Shown: positions 23,684 to 31,553 of the stretch, piece after piece
Position numbering within the stretch: position 1 is the first letter of the stretch
Layout of the letters: every line of letters starts with the position of its first letter
NCBI RefSeq assembly: GCF_001929375.1
Contig: NZ_MSGO01000003.1
Coordinates: forward strand, 1 to 33,879
Direction of reading: 5' to 3'
Origin: Actinomyces oris
GTDB taxonomy: Bacteria > Actinomycetota > Actinomycetes > Actinomycetales > Actinomycetaceae
Length of the DNA: 33,879 nt
Program-made: the position numbers and the translations under genes
Notes under the pieces: generated by a model
Database searches by the model: none
Seen by the model: only the letters and a program-made list of their open reading frames with translations
Told to the model about the DNA's origin: nothing

Positions 23684-24911
23684 CCGGTCCACGGCCGAGC
23701 GGGCCGGCAACGCCCCGGCCCGGCGGCTCCAGCGCTCGCGGCTGCGCCTGGCCGACGTGCTGCGCCTGGGAGGCACCGGCATCAGGGCCCGCCCCACCCG
23801 TGCCTTCCTGTCCGCACTGGGGATCGCCATCGGTATCGCCGCCATGATCTCGGTGGTGGGCATCTCGGCCTCCAGCCGCGCCCAGCTCTCCGCCCAGCTC
23901 GACTCCCTGGGGACCAACCTGCTGACGGCCACCGCCGGCCAGGACCTCTTCGGCAACTCCTCCTCCCTGCCTCAGGACAGTGTCGGCAAGGTCCGCCTCA
24001 TCGACAACGTCCAGAGCGCCTCGAGCACCGGGCTGGTCAAGAACTCGCTGGTCTACCGCACCCCGCTCATCGACAAGAACGCCTCCGGCGGCATCACGAC
24101 CCTGGCCGCGGACAAGTCGCTGCTCGACGTCGTGGCCGGACAGGTGGACAAGGGCACCTGGCTCAACGAGGCCACCAGCAAGTACCCGGCCACGGTCCTG
24201 GGGCAGACGGCGGCCCAGCGCCTCGGCGTCGTCTCGCCGGGAAGCAAGGTGTGGATCGGTGGCAACTGGTTCACCGTGGTCGGCATCCTCAAGCCGGTGG
24301 TGCTGGCTCCCGAGCTCAACAACGCCGCCCTCATCGGTCAGGGCGTGGCCAGTAACCTGCTGGGGCACGACGCCAAGCCGACGACGGTCTACACGCGCAG
24401 CCAGGACGCCGCCGTTCCCACGGTGCGCAAGGTGCTGGCGCCGTCGATCTCGCCGCAGGCCCCCAACGAGGTCAAGGTCTCGCGCCCCTCGGACGCGCTG
24501 GAGGCCAAGAACGCGGCCGACAAGGCCTTCACCGGCCTGCTGCTGGGCGTGGGCTCGATCGCCCTGCTCGTCGGTGGTATCGGGGTGGCCAACACGATGA
24601 TCATCTCGGTGCTCGAGCGCCGTCGGGAGATCGGGCTGAGGCGGTCCCTGGGCGCGATGCGCGGACACATCCTCGTGCAGTTCATGACTGAGGCGCTGCT
24701 GCTGGCCTCCCTGGGAGGTGCCCTGGGGTGCATCATCGGGATCGGGGTGACTGCCGGAATGTCGGCCGCCAACGGCTGGCCCTTCTCCCTGCCGGTGGTC
24801 GCCGTCGCCGGTGGGCTGGGCATCACCATCGCCATCGGCGCCCTGGCCGGCGTGTACCCGGCGGTTCGGGCCTCCCGCACTCCTCCGACCGCCGCGCTCA
24901 ACGCTCAGTAG
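23658..24911 (+). CDS. MacB/FtsX-type ABC permease
   Basis: 417 residues. A 45-residue basic N-tail, then helix 1 (TRAFLSALGIAIGIAAMISV, about 47-66), a large extracellular MacB_PCD domain (SLGTNLLTA... to about 290), and three C-terminal helices beginning LLLGVGSIALLVGGIGVANT. The cytoplasmic coupling motif ERRREIGLRRSLGAMRGHI (about 321-339) is characteristic of the family, as is the end YPAVRASRTPPTAALNAQ. The topology is four helices. The start overlaps the ATPase gene by 26 bases. Likely the last gene of the exporter operon; a strong terminator lies at 25046-25081. Confidence 0.93.
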   Translation: MTTSTLRRDRSTAERAGNAPARRLQRSRLRLADVLRLGGTGIRARPTRAFLSALGIAIGIAAMISVVGISASSRAQLSAQLDSLGTNLLTATAGQDLFGNSSSLPQDSVGKVRLIDNVQSASSTGLVKNSLVYRTPLIDKNASGGITTLAADKSLLDVVAGQVDKGTWLNEATSKYPATVLGQTAAQRLGVVSPGSKVWIGGNWFTVVGILKPVVLAPELNNAALIGQGVASNLLGHDAKPTTVYTRSQDAAVPTVRKVLAPSISPQAPNEVKVSRPSDALEAKNAADKAFTGLLLGVGSIALLVGGIGVANTMIISVLERRREIGLRRSLGAMRGHILVQFMTEALLLASLGGALGCIIGIGVTAGMSAANGWPFSLPVVAVAGGLGITIAIGALAGVYPAVRASRTPPTAALNAQ

Positions 24912-24961
24912 GCGAGCGCCGGCAGCCCGAGGGGAGGCCGATGAGACGTCCCGGTGGGAGA

Positions 24962-25034
24962 CAACTGGGCCCCGCGGTGGCGGCACCGGACTGTGGCGGT
25001 CGGTGCCTGAGAGAAATGGGGGATAGCCCAGTTG
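24962..25034. other. Nested inverted repeats, possible structured RNA
   Basis: CAACTGGGC (24962-24970) pairs with GCCCAGTTG (25026-25034) and encloses GGCACCG (24982-24988) / CGGTGCC (25001-25007). On the minus strand the sequence CTCTCAGGCACCG (25013-25001) resembles the 3' conserved strand of glycine riboswitches, but the GAAGG core expected upstream was not found. The exporter operon terminator follows at 25046. Confidence 0.35.
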
Positions 25035-25045
25035 GCCGGGATCGC

Positions 25046-25081
25046 GTGAGGGCCCCGCACTGAAATGTGCGGGGCCCTCAC
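25046..25081. terminator. Strong bidirectional hairpin after the exporter operon
   Basis: GTGAGGGCCCCGCAC (25046-25060), loop TGAAAT, and the exact complement at 25067-25081 give a 15-bp perfect stem. It sits between the convergent exporter permease and MT0933-like genes and can serve both. Confidence 0.85.
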
Positions 25082-25133
25082 TCCTGCGATCAGAAGACCG
25101 CGGTGCCTGGGGTCAAGCAGGCTCTCAGCCGGA

Positions 25134-25316
25134 TCACTCCGTGCCGAGCTTGCCGTCGACGGCGTCGCGGGCGGCGTCGATCTTGTCGTCGAACTTGCCG
25201 CCGGTCGCCTTCTTGGCAGCACCGGCTGCGGCGTCCAGCGCCTTGTCGCTGATCGCCTCGGCCTTGTCGGAGCTGAGAGCATCACCGGCCTTCTTCGCCA
25301 GGTCATCAAGTCCCAT
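25134..25316 (-). CDS. MT0933/Rv0909-like antitoxin family protein
   Basis: 60 residues from ATG 25316, with AAGGAGA at a normal distance; longer in-frame readings lack a ribosome site. The product is a charged, Ala/Lys/Asp-rich helical protein: MGLDDLAKKAGDALSSDKAE near the start, then an AAAGAAKKATGGKFDDKID stretch and RDAVDGKLGTE at the end. The KATGGKFxDKIDxxxDxVD pattern matches the MT0933 antitoxin family of Actinobacteria. In mycobacteria the partner is an SRPBCC-type toxin; none is next to it here. It may instead act as a stress or CsbD-like protein. Confidence 0.8.
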   Translation of the reverse strand: MGLDDLAKKAGDALSSDKAEAISDKALDAAAGAAKKATGGKFDDKIDAARDAVDGKLGTE

Positions 25317-25430
25317 CTGTGTCTCCTTCCGTCGGGTGGCCAGACGTCGGATGACGACGGCCTCGCCTGAATAGTGCCAGGTTTGCGCACCTGCGTCATC
25401 TGAGGGCGGCTCGGCCCCTGGGCTGCGCCC

Positions 25431-25566
25431 GGGGACAAGTGACGCGCTCGGGGACAAGTGACGCGGCCGGGGACTTTCTCTCCCCGCCGGGGACCGGAAT
25501 TCCGTCCCCGAACGCGCAGGACGCCCCGTAGGGAAGCTTGCGCACCCCTACGCGCAGAACGTCCCC
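25431..25566. repeat. Left GGGGAC/GTCCCC periodic dyad array
   Basis: GGGGAC starts at 25431, 25450, 25469 and 25489 (steps 19, 19, 20). The complement GTCCCC starts at 25504 and 25561, with degenerate copies near 25523 and 25543. The units mirror each other about a GGAATTCC palindrome at 25496-25503: each forward unit has its partner at the same distance from the centre. Spacers are 13-14 nt and mostly do not pair, so this looks like an array of protein sites rather than one hairpin. It abuts the 3' end of the MmcQ gene. Confidence 0.8.
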
Positions 25567-25600
25567 GGCCGTTCTGCTGGAGCGCCAGCGGTGCCGGGCC

Positions 25601-26065
25601 TCACCACTGCCAGGTGGGGCGGGCGGGGGAGCCCGCGGCGTCGGCCAGGAGGACGGCCTCACGCACACGGCGGGTCAGGAGAGACAGGACGAGCCGGTAG
25701 GAGTCCTCCACCATGGCGGCGGCCTCGTCCGCCCGGTAGCCGGGGCTGGTGAGGTCGATGCTCACCCAGTGCCGCTTGGACTGGTGGAAGCCCGGTTCCA
25801 CCCACTCGAAGGCGGCCCGTACGGCGACGACGTCCTCGGGATCGAGCTTGACATTGGCCAGGAGGCGGCCGTCGGTGTGGGGGATGAGCAGCAGGAAGAG
25901 GCGGGGGCCCACCGAGGCGACGGGGATGTCCCACTCGGGCTTGTGCCCCGCCCAGGCCCCGGGCAGCGTGGCCGCCTTGGCCAGGAGCTCGTCTCGGCGG
26001 GCGGCCACGTTGACGCACCCGGAGGGATCGTTGGGGTGAGGGCTGCGGCGGCATGGTGCGGTCAT
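25601..26065 (-). CDS. MmcQ/YjbR family protein
   Basis: 154 residues. The family core is evident: LPGAWAGHKPEWDIPVA (about 34-50), a strand GPRLFLLLIPHTDG (about 53-66), LANVKLDPEDVVAVRAAFEW (about 69-88), and PGFHQSKRHWVSIDL (91-105), followed by a helical DEAAAMVEDSYRLVLSLLTR. These CyaY-like fold proteins are annotated as DNA-binding, but their role is unproven. The start at 26065 lacks a ribosome site; a GTG about 19 codons later (before AARRDELLAKA) is an alternative. The gene is flanked on both sides by periodic GGGGAC arrays, which may be functionally linked or coincidental. Confidence 0.85.
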   Translation of the reverse strand: MTAPCRRSPHPNDPSGCVNVAARRDELLAKAATLPGAWAGHKPEWDIPVASVGPRLFLLLIPHTDGRLLANVKLDPEDVVAVRAAFEWVEPGFHQSKRHWVSIDLTSPGYRADEAAAMVEDSYRLVLSLLTRRVREAVLLADAAGSPARPTWQW

Positions 26066-26095
26066 CGACGTCGAGCCTACGGTCTCCCCGCGGCG

Positions 26096-26252
26096 GGGGA
26101 CATTGCGTGCGGCCGGGTGCAGATCACTCCGGGCGGGGACGTCCTGCGCGGAGGGTGACAGGATTCCGGTCCCCGACGGCGTCGAACGCCCCCGGCTGAA
26201 CGGAAAAGTCCCCGACCGTGCGACGTGTCCCCGCCCGGAGTGGTACGTCCCC
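26096..26252. repeat. Right GGGGAC/GTCCCC periodic dyad array
   Basis: GGGGAC starts at 26096 and 26135 with a degenerate GGGTGC between at 26115; the complement starts at 26169, 26208, 26227 and 26247 with a degenerate GCCCCC at 26188. Steps are 19, 20 and 19, 20, 19, 20. The three forward units mirror the first three reverse units about 26154. GGATTCCGGTCCCCGA (26161-26176) resembles the GGAATTCCGTCCCCGA centre of the left array. It lies between the start of the MmcQ gene and the end of the next lipoprotein gene, so it could affect the promoter of the former. Confidence 0.8.
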
Positions 26253-26260
26253 GGCTGTGC

Positions 26261-26974
26261 TCAGTGGATCGTCTCGAGGACGGTCGTCCTCAGCTCCTCG
26301 ATGGTCTGACCGCTGGAGCCGGCGTTGATGGCGATGATGGCGTACTTCCCCTTCTCCTTGGTGGGAGCCGCGATCAGGGAGCCGTTGACCGTCTGGCCGC
26401 CGATGTTCGCGGTGTAGTTGAGCACGGCCGCTTCACCATTGGCGGTCTGCTCGGTGGAGTAGCCGGTCGGGGTCCCTCCGGGGATCGAGGAGAGGGCAGG
26501 GCTCAGCTCAGCCTCGGTCGGGGGCTTGGTGGCGGGGACGGTGGTCTTGGAGACGTTGGCGTTGCCGAGGTACGGATCGGTGCCGGTGTCGGGGGCCTTG
26601 TAGTAGACGTCGGATGTGGCGTCCAAAGGGGTGGTCTGCCAGCCCTCGGGCACCGCGAAGGTGATGCCGACGGTGGGGGCGGTGATCTCCTGGTAGCCCG
26701 CGGGCGTCGCCTTGGGGAGGTCGCTCTTCGTGGCGCTGGTGCTGGCGGAGGCCTTGTCGTCGCCCTTGCTGGTCTTGTCAGCCTCGGCGTCCTTCTTACT
26801 GTCCTTGGTCTCACTGTCCTTGTCGTCGCCCTCGTCCGATGCTGACGAGCTGTCGGAGGCGGCTGAGCTGGAGGAGCCGGAGCCCTCAGTGCTCTGAGAG
26901 CAGGCGGTCAGAACAGGGGCTGCTGCTAGTGCGAGAGCGGCGAACAGGGCTGCGGTGTTGCGTGTGGTTCTCAT
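26261..26974 (-). CDS. Lipoprotein of a three-gene paralogous group (third in order of transcription)
   Basis: 237 residues. Signal peptide with lipobox LTAC (Cys25), then a long Ser/Asp/Lys/Glu linker to about residue 90. The folded part begins PAGYQEITAPTVGITFAVPE and continues with W, then DPYLGNANVSKTTVP, GGTPTGYSTEQTANGEAAV and a final TIEELRTTVLETIH. The pattern of a strand, GW, and a late two-strand plus helix ending resembles LpqN/LpqT-like actinobacterial lipoproteins. Shares GGTPTGYSTxQ with the gene at 27833. TTGGAG precedes the ATG. Function unknown; surface-exposed. Confidence 0.82.
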   Translation of the reverse strand: MRTTRNTAALFAALALAAAPVLTACSQSTEGSGSSSSAASDSSSASDEGDDKDSETKDSKKDAEADKTSKGDDKASASTSATKSDLPKATPAGYQEITAPTVGITFAVPEGWQTTPLDATSDVYYKAPDTGTDPYLGNANVSKTTVPATKPPTEAELSPALSSIPGGTPTGYSTEQTANGEAAVLNYTANIGGQTVNGSLIAAPTKEKGKYAIIAINAGSSGQTIEELRTTVLETIH

Positions 26975-27138
26975 GATGCTCCAAGATGAACGAATGACCT
27001 ACGTCATAAGAAGATCATGATCTTCTGGGAATTTTCTTGATGCGTTGGTTTCGCTCACGGTTCATCGAGCGCGGGGCTGGGGCAACGCCCATTCCGGGAC
27101 TCTGGCGGCGGCGAGCAGTCGCTTTGGAGGGGAGCCCC

Positions 27139-27810
27139 TCAGTGCGCCGTCGCGATGATGACCTCGGTGATCCTCTTCGCGTCGTCCTGGGAAACGGAGA
27201 AGACGAACACGCGGGCGTAGTCCCCCGATGAGGTGGGCAGGTAGAGGACGGACCCGTAATCCGCCTTGCTGCGCGGGGAGTGGGTGAAGGTCCCCCGGAT
27301 CCCCTGCCCGTTGCGGGTCTGGATCGCCTCGACCGCATCGATCGACACCTGGTCCTGCTTCGCGGCGTCGACGAAGACGTCCCCGACGTTCATCTTCGCG
27401 TTCTCCTGGCGCTCATTGTCGATGTAGACCCGCGGTGAGAACGGCTGCCCCGGGGCGGAGCCGGCGGTCTTGAACACCTCGTAGGAGTCGAGGTTCGCCT
27501 TGAGTGCCCTGTTGTCATCCGTGCCCAGGTCCTCGGCCAGGGGGATGAGCTCGGTGGCGGAGTAGCTGGAGATGTCCCTCCAGTCGGCGGGTAGCGCGAT
27601 GGTGATGTTGGCCGAGGTGGAGGTGACCTCCGCGTAGCCCGGGGGGATGGCTGAGGGGGTGGGGCCGGTCGGAGGGGCTGCCGGTGCCTCAGGGGCCGAC
27701 GACGCGGCGGAGCCCCCGGAGGCGCGGCACCCACCCAGCGCGGCCGGACTGACAAGTGCCAGGGCGGCCATGGCGGCGCTGAGGAGTCGAAGCGGTGATC
27801 TCGTCGCCAT
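27139..27810 (-). CDS. Lipoprotein of the paralogous group (second)
   Basis: 223 residues. Signal peptide ends LGGC (Cys28). A short Ala/Pro/Ser linker leads to IPPGYAEVTSTSANITIALP followed by ADWRDIS, the same opening as its neighbours; then NLDSYEVFK, FSPRVYIDNERQENAKMNVG and a C-terminal FVFSVSQDDAKRITEVIIAT. It has a strong GGAGG ribosome site. It differs most from the other two and lacks their GGTPTGYST block. Spacing of 22 bp to the upstream paralogue's stop suggests co-transcription; 164 bp separate it from the downstream one. Confidence 0.82.
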   Translation of the reverse strand: MATRSPLRLLSAAMAALALVSPAALGGCRASGGSAASSAPEAPAAPPTGPTPSAIPPGYAEVTSTSANITIALPADWRDISSYSATELIPLAEDLGTDDNRALKANLDSYEVFKTAGSAPGQPFSPRVYIDNERQENAKMNVGDVFVDAAKQDQVSIDAVEAIQTRNGQGIRGTFTHSPRSKADYGSVLYLPTSSGDYARVFVFSVSQDDAKRITEVIIATAH

Positions 27811-27832
27811 CGCGGTCCTCCGGGGGAGTCCC

Positions 27833-28495
27833 TCAGCGGGCCGTCGTGAGGATGGTGGACACGATGGTGTCGACCTCCTCGGCGCTGCCGGCCGTCACGG
27901 CGATGCGCACGTAGGTGCCCGACGACGTCGGAACGGCGACGACCGCGCCGGCCGTCTGGACCCCCTGGACCTGCGCGGTCGAGGTGTCGACGGCGGCCTG
28001 CCCGTGGGTGGACTGCTTGGTGGAGTAGCCCGTCGGCGTGCCTCCCTGCCGGGTGATGGTCTCATCCAGGCTCTCCTGGGACGGGGGCGTCGAGGAGGCT
28101 TCGGCCTCCTTGGCGACTGCGACGCTGTTGAAGGAGATTCCGGCGCTCTGCGAGAACCGGCCGTAGAAGGCGTCGGTGCTGCTCAGGCGCTGGGTGAGGG
28201 CGGAGGGATCCTGCCCCTGAGCCCGGGCGAGCAGCGCCTTCTGGGCCTCGGGAAGGGCATTGAGGTCCTGCCAGTCCTCAGGGATCGCGAAGGTGAGGCC
28301 GGATGTCGGTGCGGTGATCACCTGGTGGCCCGCCGGGATGGAGGCGCTCGCGCCGCCCCCGCCCGCCGACGTCGCCGCGGCCGCGGGGGCCGAGCCGGTC
28401 GCTGCGGCCGAGCCCGCCGACGAGGGGCTGCCCTGTGAGCAGCCCGCCAGGATGAGGATGGTGGCCAGAGCCAGGGTGGCGCGCGTGGTTCTCAT
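27833..28495 (-). CDS. Lipoprotein of the paralogous group (first)
   Basis: 220 residues from ATG 28495 (CGGAGA upstream); an in-frame extension to 28618 has no ribosome site. Starts MRTTRATLALATILILAGC with lipobox LAGC (Cys19), then an Ala/Ser/Gly linker. The domain opens IPAGHQVITAPTSGLTFAIP then EDWQDLNALPEAQ and has GGTPTGYSTKQSTHGQAAV, matching the third paralogue closely, including the shared MRTTR start. It ends VDTIVSTILTTAR. Divergent from clpB, sharing the 28496-28739 region. Confidence 0.84.
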   Translation of the reverse strand: MRTTRATLALATILILAGCSQGSPSSAGSAAATGSAPAAAATSAGGGGASASIPAGHQVITAPTSGLTFAIPEDWQDLNALPEAQKALLARAQGQDPSALTQRLSSTDAFYGRFSQSAGISFNSVAVAKEAEASSTPPSQESLDETITRQGGTPTGYSTKQSTHGQAAVDTSTAQVQGVQTAGAVVAVPTSSGTYVRIAVTAGSAEEVDTIVSTILTTAR

Positions 28496-28657
28496 GATGT
28501 CTCCGGAGTCATGGCGGGATTGTGACGTGACCATAGCGGCGGCGTCGAACAGTGGTGTGTCACGTGGTCGACTGGCATGTCGCGGTGGGTGCGGTGAGCG
28601 GCGGGATTCCGGCAACAACGGCCTCAGGAGTAGCCCACGTCACTGCCGGTCTCGGAA

Positions 28658-28678
28658 GTTGAGTGGAATAGACTCAAC
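28658..28678 (+). promoter_or_regulatory. HAIR box (HspR operator) upstream of clpB
   Basis: GTTGAGT, seven bases, ACTCAAC: a perfectly palindromic pair of half-sites, each matching the HspR consensus at 6 of 7. It lies 61 bases ahead of the clpB ATG. The spacer GGAATAG contains a possible -10 overlap, so binding should block transcription. Confidence 0.85.
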
Positions 28679-28739
28679 TCTGTGAAGGTTCTGGTGACCA
28701 GAAGACGCAACACGTCACCACCTCTCGAAGGAGATCCGT

Positions 28740-31421
28740 ATGGACACCAACTACACCACCAAGTCGCAGGAGGCGATCTCCGGCGCCATGCAGGCCGCCG
28801 CCGCGGCCGGCAACCCCCAGATCGAGCCCGCGCACCTGCTCGTTGAGCTCCTCTCCCAGCCCGACGGCGTCGCCGCCGGACTCCTGGCCGCCGTCTGCCC
28901 CGACACAGCGACCCGCCAGGCCGTCGGCGCCTCCGCGCGCCGCATCCTCACCCAGCTGCCCGCCTCCTCGGGCTCCTCCATGACCCAGCCCCAGCCCTCG
29001 CGCTCCCTGCTGGCCGCCCTGGAGGCCGCCTCGACGGTCGCCAAGGAGCTGTCCGACGAGTACATCTCCACCGAGCACCTGCTCATCGGCCTGGCCCAGG
29101 GCGACGCCTCCGGCTCGGCCCCCACCGTGGCCCGCATCCTGGCCGACGCCGGCGCCACCCCGCAGGCCCTCATCGAGGCCCTGCCCCAGGTCCGCGGCTC
29201 CTCGCGCGTCACCTCCGCCAACCCCGAGGGCACCTACAAGACCCTCGAGAAGTACGGCACCGACCTCACCGAGGCCGCCCGGGAGGGCCGCCTCGACCCG
29301 GTCATCGGCCGCGACGCCGAGATCCGTCGCGTCGTACAGGTCCTGTCCCGACGCACCAAGAACAACCCGGTTCTCATCGGTGAGCCGGGCGTCGGCAAGA
29401 CCGCCGTCGTCGAGGGCCTGGCCCAGCGCATCGTCGCCGGCGACGTCCCCGAGTCCCTGCGCGGCAAGCGCCTCATCGCCCTGGACCTGTCCGGGATGGT
29501 GGCCGGCGCCAAGTACCGCGGCGAGTTCGAGGAGCGGCTCAAGGCCGTCCTCAAGGAGATCAAGGACTCCGACGGCGAGGTCATCACCTTCATCGACGAG
29601 CTGCACACCGTCGTCGGCGCCGGCGGTGGCTCGGAGGGCGCCATGGACGCCGGCAACATGCTCAAGCCCATGCTGGCCCGCGGCGAGCTGCGCATGGTGG
29701 GTGCCACCACCCTGGACGAGTACCGCGAGAACATCGAGAAGGACCCCGCCCTGGAGCGCCGCTTCCAGCAGGTCTTCGTCGGTGAGCCCAGCGTCGAGGA
29801 CACCGTCGCCATCCTGCGCGGCATCGCCCCCAAGTACGAGGCCCACCACCAGGTGACCATCTCCGACGGCGCCCTCGTGGCGGCCGCGACCCTCTCCGAC
29901 CGCTACATCACCGGCCGTCAGCTGCCCGACAAGGCCATCGACCTGGTCGACGAGGCCGCCTCCCGGCTGCGCATGGAGCTCGACTCCAGCCCCGTCGAGA
30001 TCGACGAGCTGCGCCGCCGCGTGGACCGCATGCGCATGGAGGAGGCCTACCTGGGCGAGTCCATCGAGGACGTCTCCACGGCCGACCCCGCCGACGTCGA
30101 GCGCCTCGAGCGCCTGCGCGCCGAGCTGGCCGACGCCTCCGAGGAGCTGGCCTCGCTCAACGCCCGCTGGGAGGCCGAGAAGGCCGGCCACAACAAGGTC
30201 GGTGAGCTGCGCGCCGCCCTGGACGAGATGCGCACCCGCGCCGACCTGGCCGAGCGCGAGGGGAACTTCGAGGAGGCCGGCCGCCTGCGCTACGGCGACA
30301 TGCCCGCCCTGGAGCGCCAGATCCGCGAGGCCGAGGCCGCCGACGACGCCGCCGAGCAGGCGGCCGGTGAGCCGATGATCGCCGAGAAGGTCGGCGCCCC
30401 CGAGATCGCCGAGGTCGTGGGGGCCTGGACCGGCATCCCCGTGGGCAAGCTCCTCCAGGGTGAGACCGAGAAGCTCCTGACCATGGAGGAGGTCATCGGC
30501 GAGCGCCTCATCGGGCAGAAGGCCGCCGTGGCCGTCGTGGCCGACGCGGTGCGCCGCTCGCGGGCCGGCATCTCCGACCCCGACCGCCCCACCGGCTCCT
30601 TCCTCTTCCTGGGCCCCACGGGTGTGGGCAAGACCGAGCTGGCCAAGGCCCTGGCCGAGTTCCTCTTCGACGATGAGCGCGCCATCGTGCGCATCGACAT
30701 GTCCGAGTACTCCGAGAAGCACTCCGTGGCGCGCCTCGTGGGCGCCCCTCCCGGGTACGTCGGCTACGAGGAGGGCGGCCAGCTCACCGAGGCCGTGCGG
30801 CGTCGGCCCTACTCCGTGGTCCTGCTCGACGAGGTCGAGAAGGCCCACCCCGAGGTCTTCGACATCCTCCTGCAGGTGCTCGACGACGGCCGCCTCACCG
30901 ACGGCCAGGGGCGCACGGTCGACTTCCGCAACGTCATCCTCGTGCTCACCTCGAACCTGGGCAGCCAGTTCCTCACCGACCCGCTCACCAGCCCCGAGGA
31001 GAAGCGCAATGAGGTCATGAGCGTGGTTCAGGCCTCCTTCAAGCCGGAGTTCCTCAACCGCCTCGACGACATCATCGTCTTCGAGGCCCTCTCCAAGGAG
31101 GAGCTGGGCGAGATCGTCGGCATCCAGCTGGCCCGGATCGCCACGCGCCTGACGGACCGGCGCCTGAGCCTGGAGGTCACCGACGCCGCCCGAAGCTGGC
31201 TGGCCGACGAGGGCTACGACCCCGCCTACGGGGCCCGGCCGCTGCGCCGCCTCGTCCAGCGCGAGATCGGCGACCGCCTGGCCCGCATGCTGCTGGCCGG
31301 GGAGGTCCTCGACGGCCAGAGCGTCGTCGTCGACAAGGCCGACGGCTCCGAGGGACTCACGCTGCGGGCCGAGGGCGAGGCGCACCTGTCGTCGGCCTCC
31401 TCGGCGGCGTCGCCGGCCTGA
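28740..31421 (+). CDS. clpB: Disaggregase ClpB (Hsp104 family)
   Basis: 893 residues, slightly longer than the usual ~860. Two N-terminal Clp_N repeats (about 1-150), NBD1 with Walker A GEPGVGKT (214-221) and FIDE (284-287), a coiled-coil middle domain (about 410-540: [20 protein letters not shown], then [20 protein letters not shown]), and NBD2 with GPTGVGKT (625-632), pore loop YVGY (673-676), and [10 protein letters not shown]. The Ser/Gly/Ala tail after about 875 is low complexity. It extracts and unfolds aggregated proteins together with DnaK. AAGGAG precedes the ATG. The HAIR box upstream puts it in the HspR regulon with dnaK. The long antisense ORF over the gene is a GC shadow. Confidence 0.98.
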   Translation: MDTNYTTKSQEAISGAMQAAAAAGNPQIEPAHLLVELLSQPDGVAAGLLAAVCPDTATRQAVGASARRILTQLPASSGSSMTQPQPSRSLLAALEAASTVAKELSDEYISTEHLLIGLAQGDASGSAPTVARILADAGATPQALIEALPQVRGSSRVTSANPEGTYKTLEKYGTDLTEAAREGRLDPVIGRDAEIRRVVQVLSRRTKNNPVLIGEPGVGKTAVVEGLAQRIVAGDVPESLRGKRLIALDLSGMVAGAKYRGEFEERLKAVLKEIKDSDGEVITFIDELHTVVGAGGGSEGAMDAGNMLKPMLARGELRMVGATTLDEYRENIEKDPALERRFQQVFVGEPSVEDTVAILRGIAPKYEAHHQVTISDGALVAAATLSDRYITGRQLPDKAIDLVDEAASRLRMELDSSPVEIDELRRRVDRMRMEEAYLGESIEDVSTADPADVERLERLRAELADASEELASLNARWEAEKAGHNKVGELRAALDEMRTRADLAEREGNFEEAGRLRYGDMPALERQIREAEAADDAAEQAAGEPMIAEKVGAPEIAEVVGAWTGIPVGKLLQGETEKLLTMEEVIGERLIGQKAAVAVVADAVRRSRAGISDPDRPTGSFLFLGPTGVGKTELAKALAEFLFDDERAIVRIDMSEYSEKHSVARLVGAPPGYVGYEEGGQLTEAVRRRPYSVVLLDEVEKAHPEVFDILLQVLDDGRLTDGQGRTVDFRNVILVLTSNLGSQFLTDPLTSPEEKRNEVMSVVQASFKPEFLNRLDDIIVFEALSKEELGEIVGIQLARIATRLTDRRLSLEVTDAARSWLADEGYDPAYGARPLRRLVQREIGDRLARMLLAGEVLDGQSVVVDKADGSEGLTLRAEGEAHLSSASSAASPA

Positions 31422-31491
31422 GCCCGGAACCCGACTGAGGCGGCCGCCTGAAGCGGAGGCTGTGATGGGCCGGTGACAGGCCAGTGATGAG

Positions 31492-31526
31492 GGGGGCGGG
31501 CCCACCTGAGTGGTGGGCCCGCCCCC
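31492..31526. terminator. Strong hairpin between clpB and the DUF3152 gene
   Basis: GGGGGCGGGCCCACC (31492-31506), loop TGAGT, and its exact complement (31512-31526) form a 15-bp stem between two convergent genes. Confidence 0.85.
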
Positions 31527-31553
31527 TTCGCGCTGCCGGCGTCGTCGTGGGCC

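Noticed and set aside
24962-25034. tRNA gene
   Set aside because: Length is near 73 nt and the ends pair, but there is no D-loop or T-loop consensus and no plausible anticodon arm.
24912-25045. Complete glycine riboswitch
   Set aside because: Only the 3' conserved strand is similar; the core and first stem are missing, and no downstream gene lies on that strand.
28674-31505. 943-residue antisense ORF over clpB
   Set aside because: A shadow produced by high third-position G+C; composition is Gly/Val/Leu/Asp-rich low complexity and clpB on the other strand is certain.
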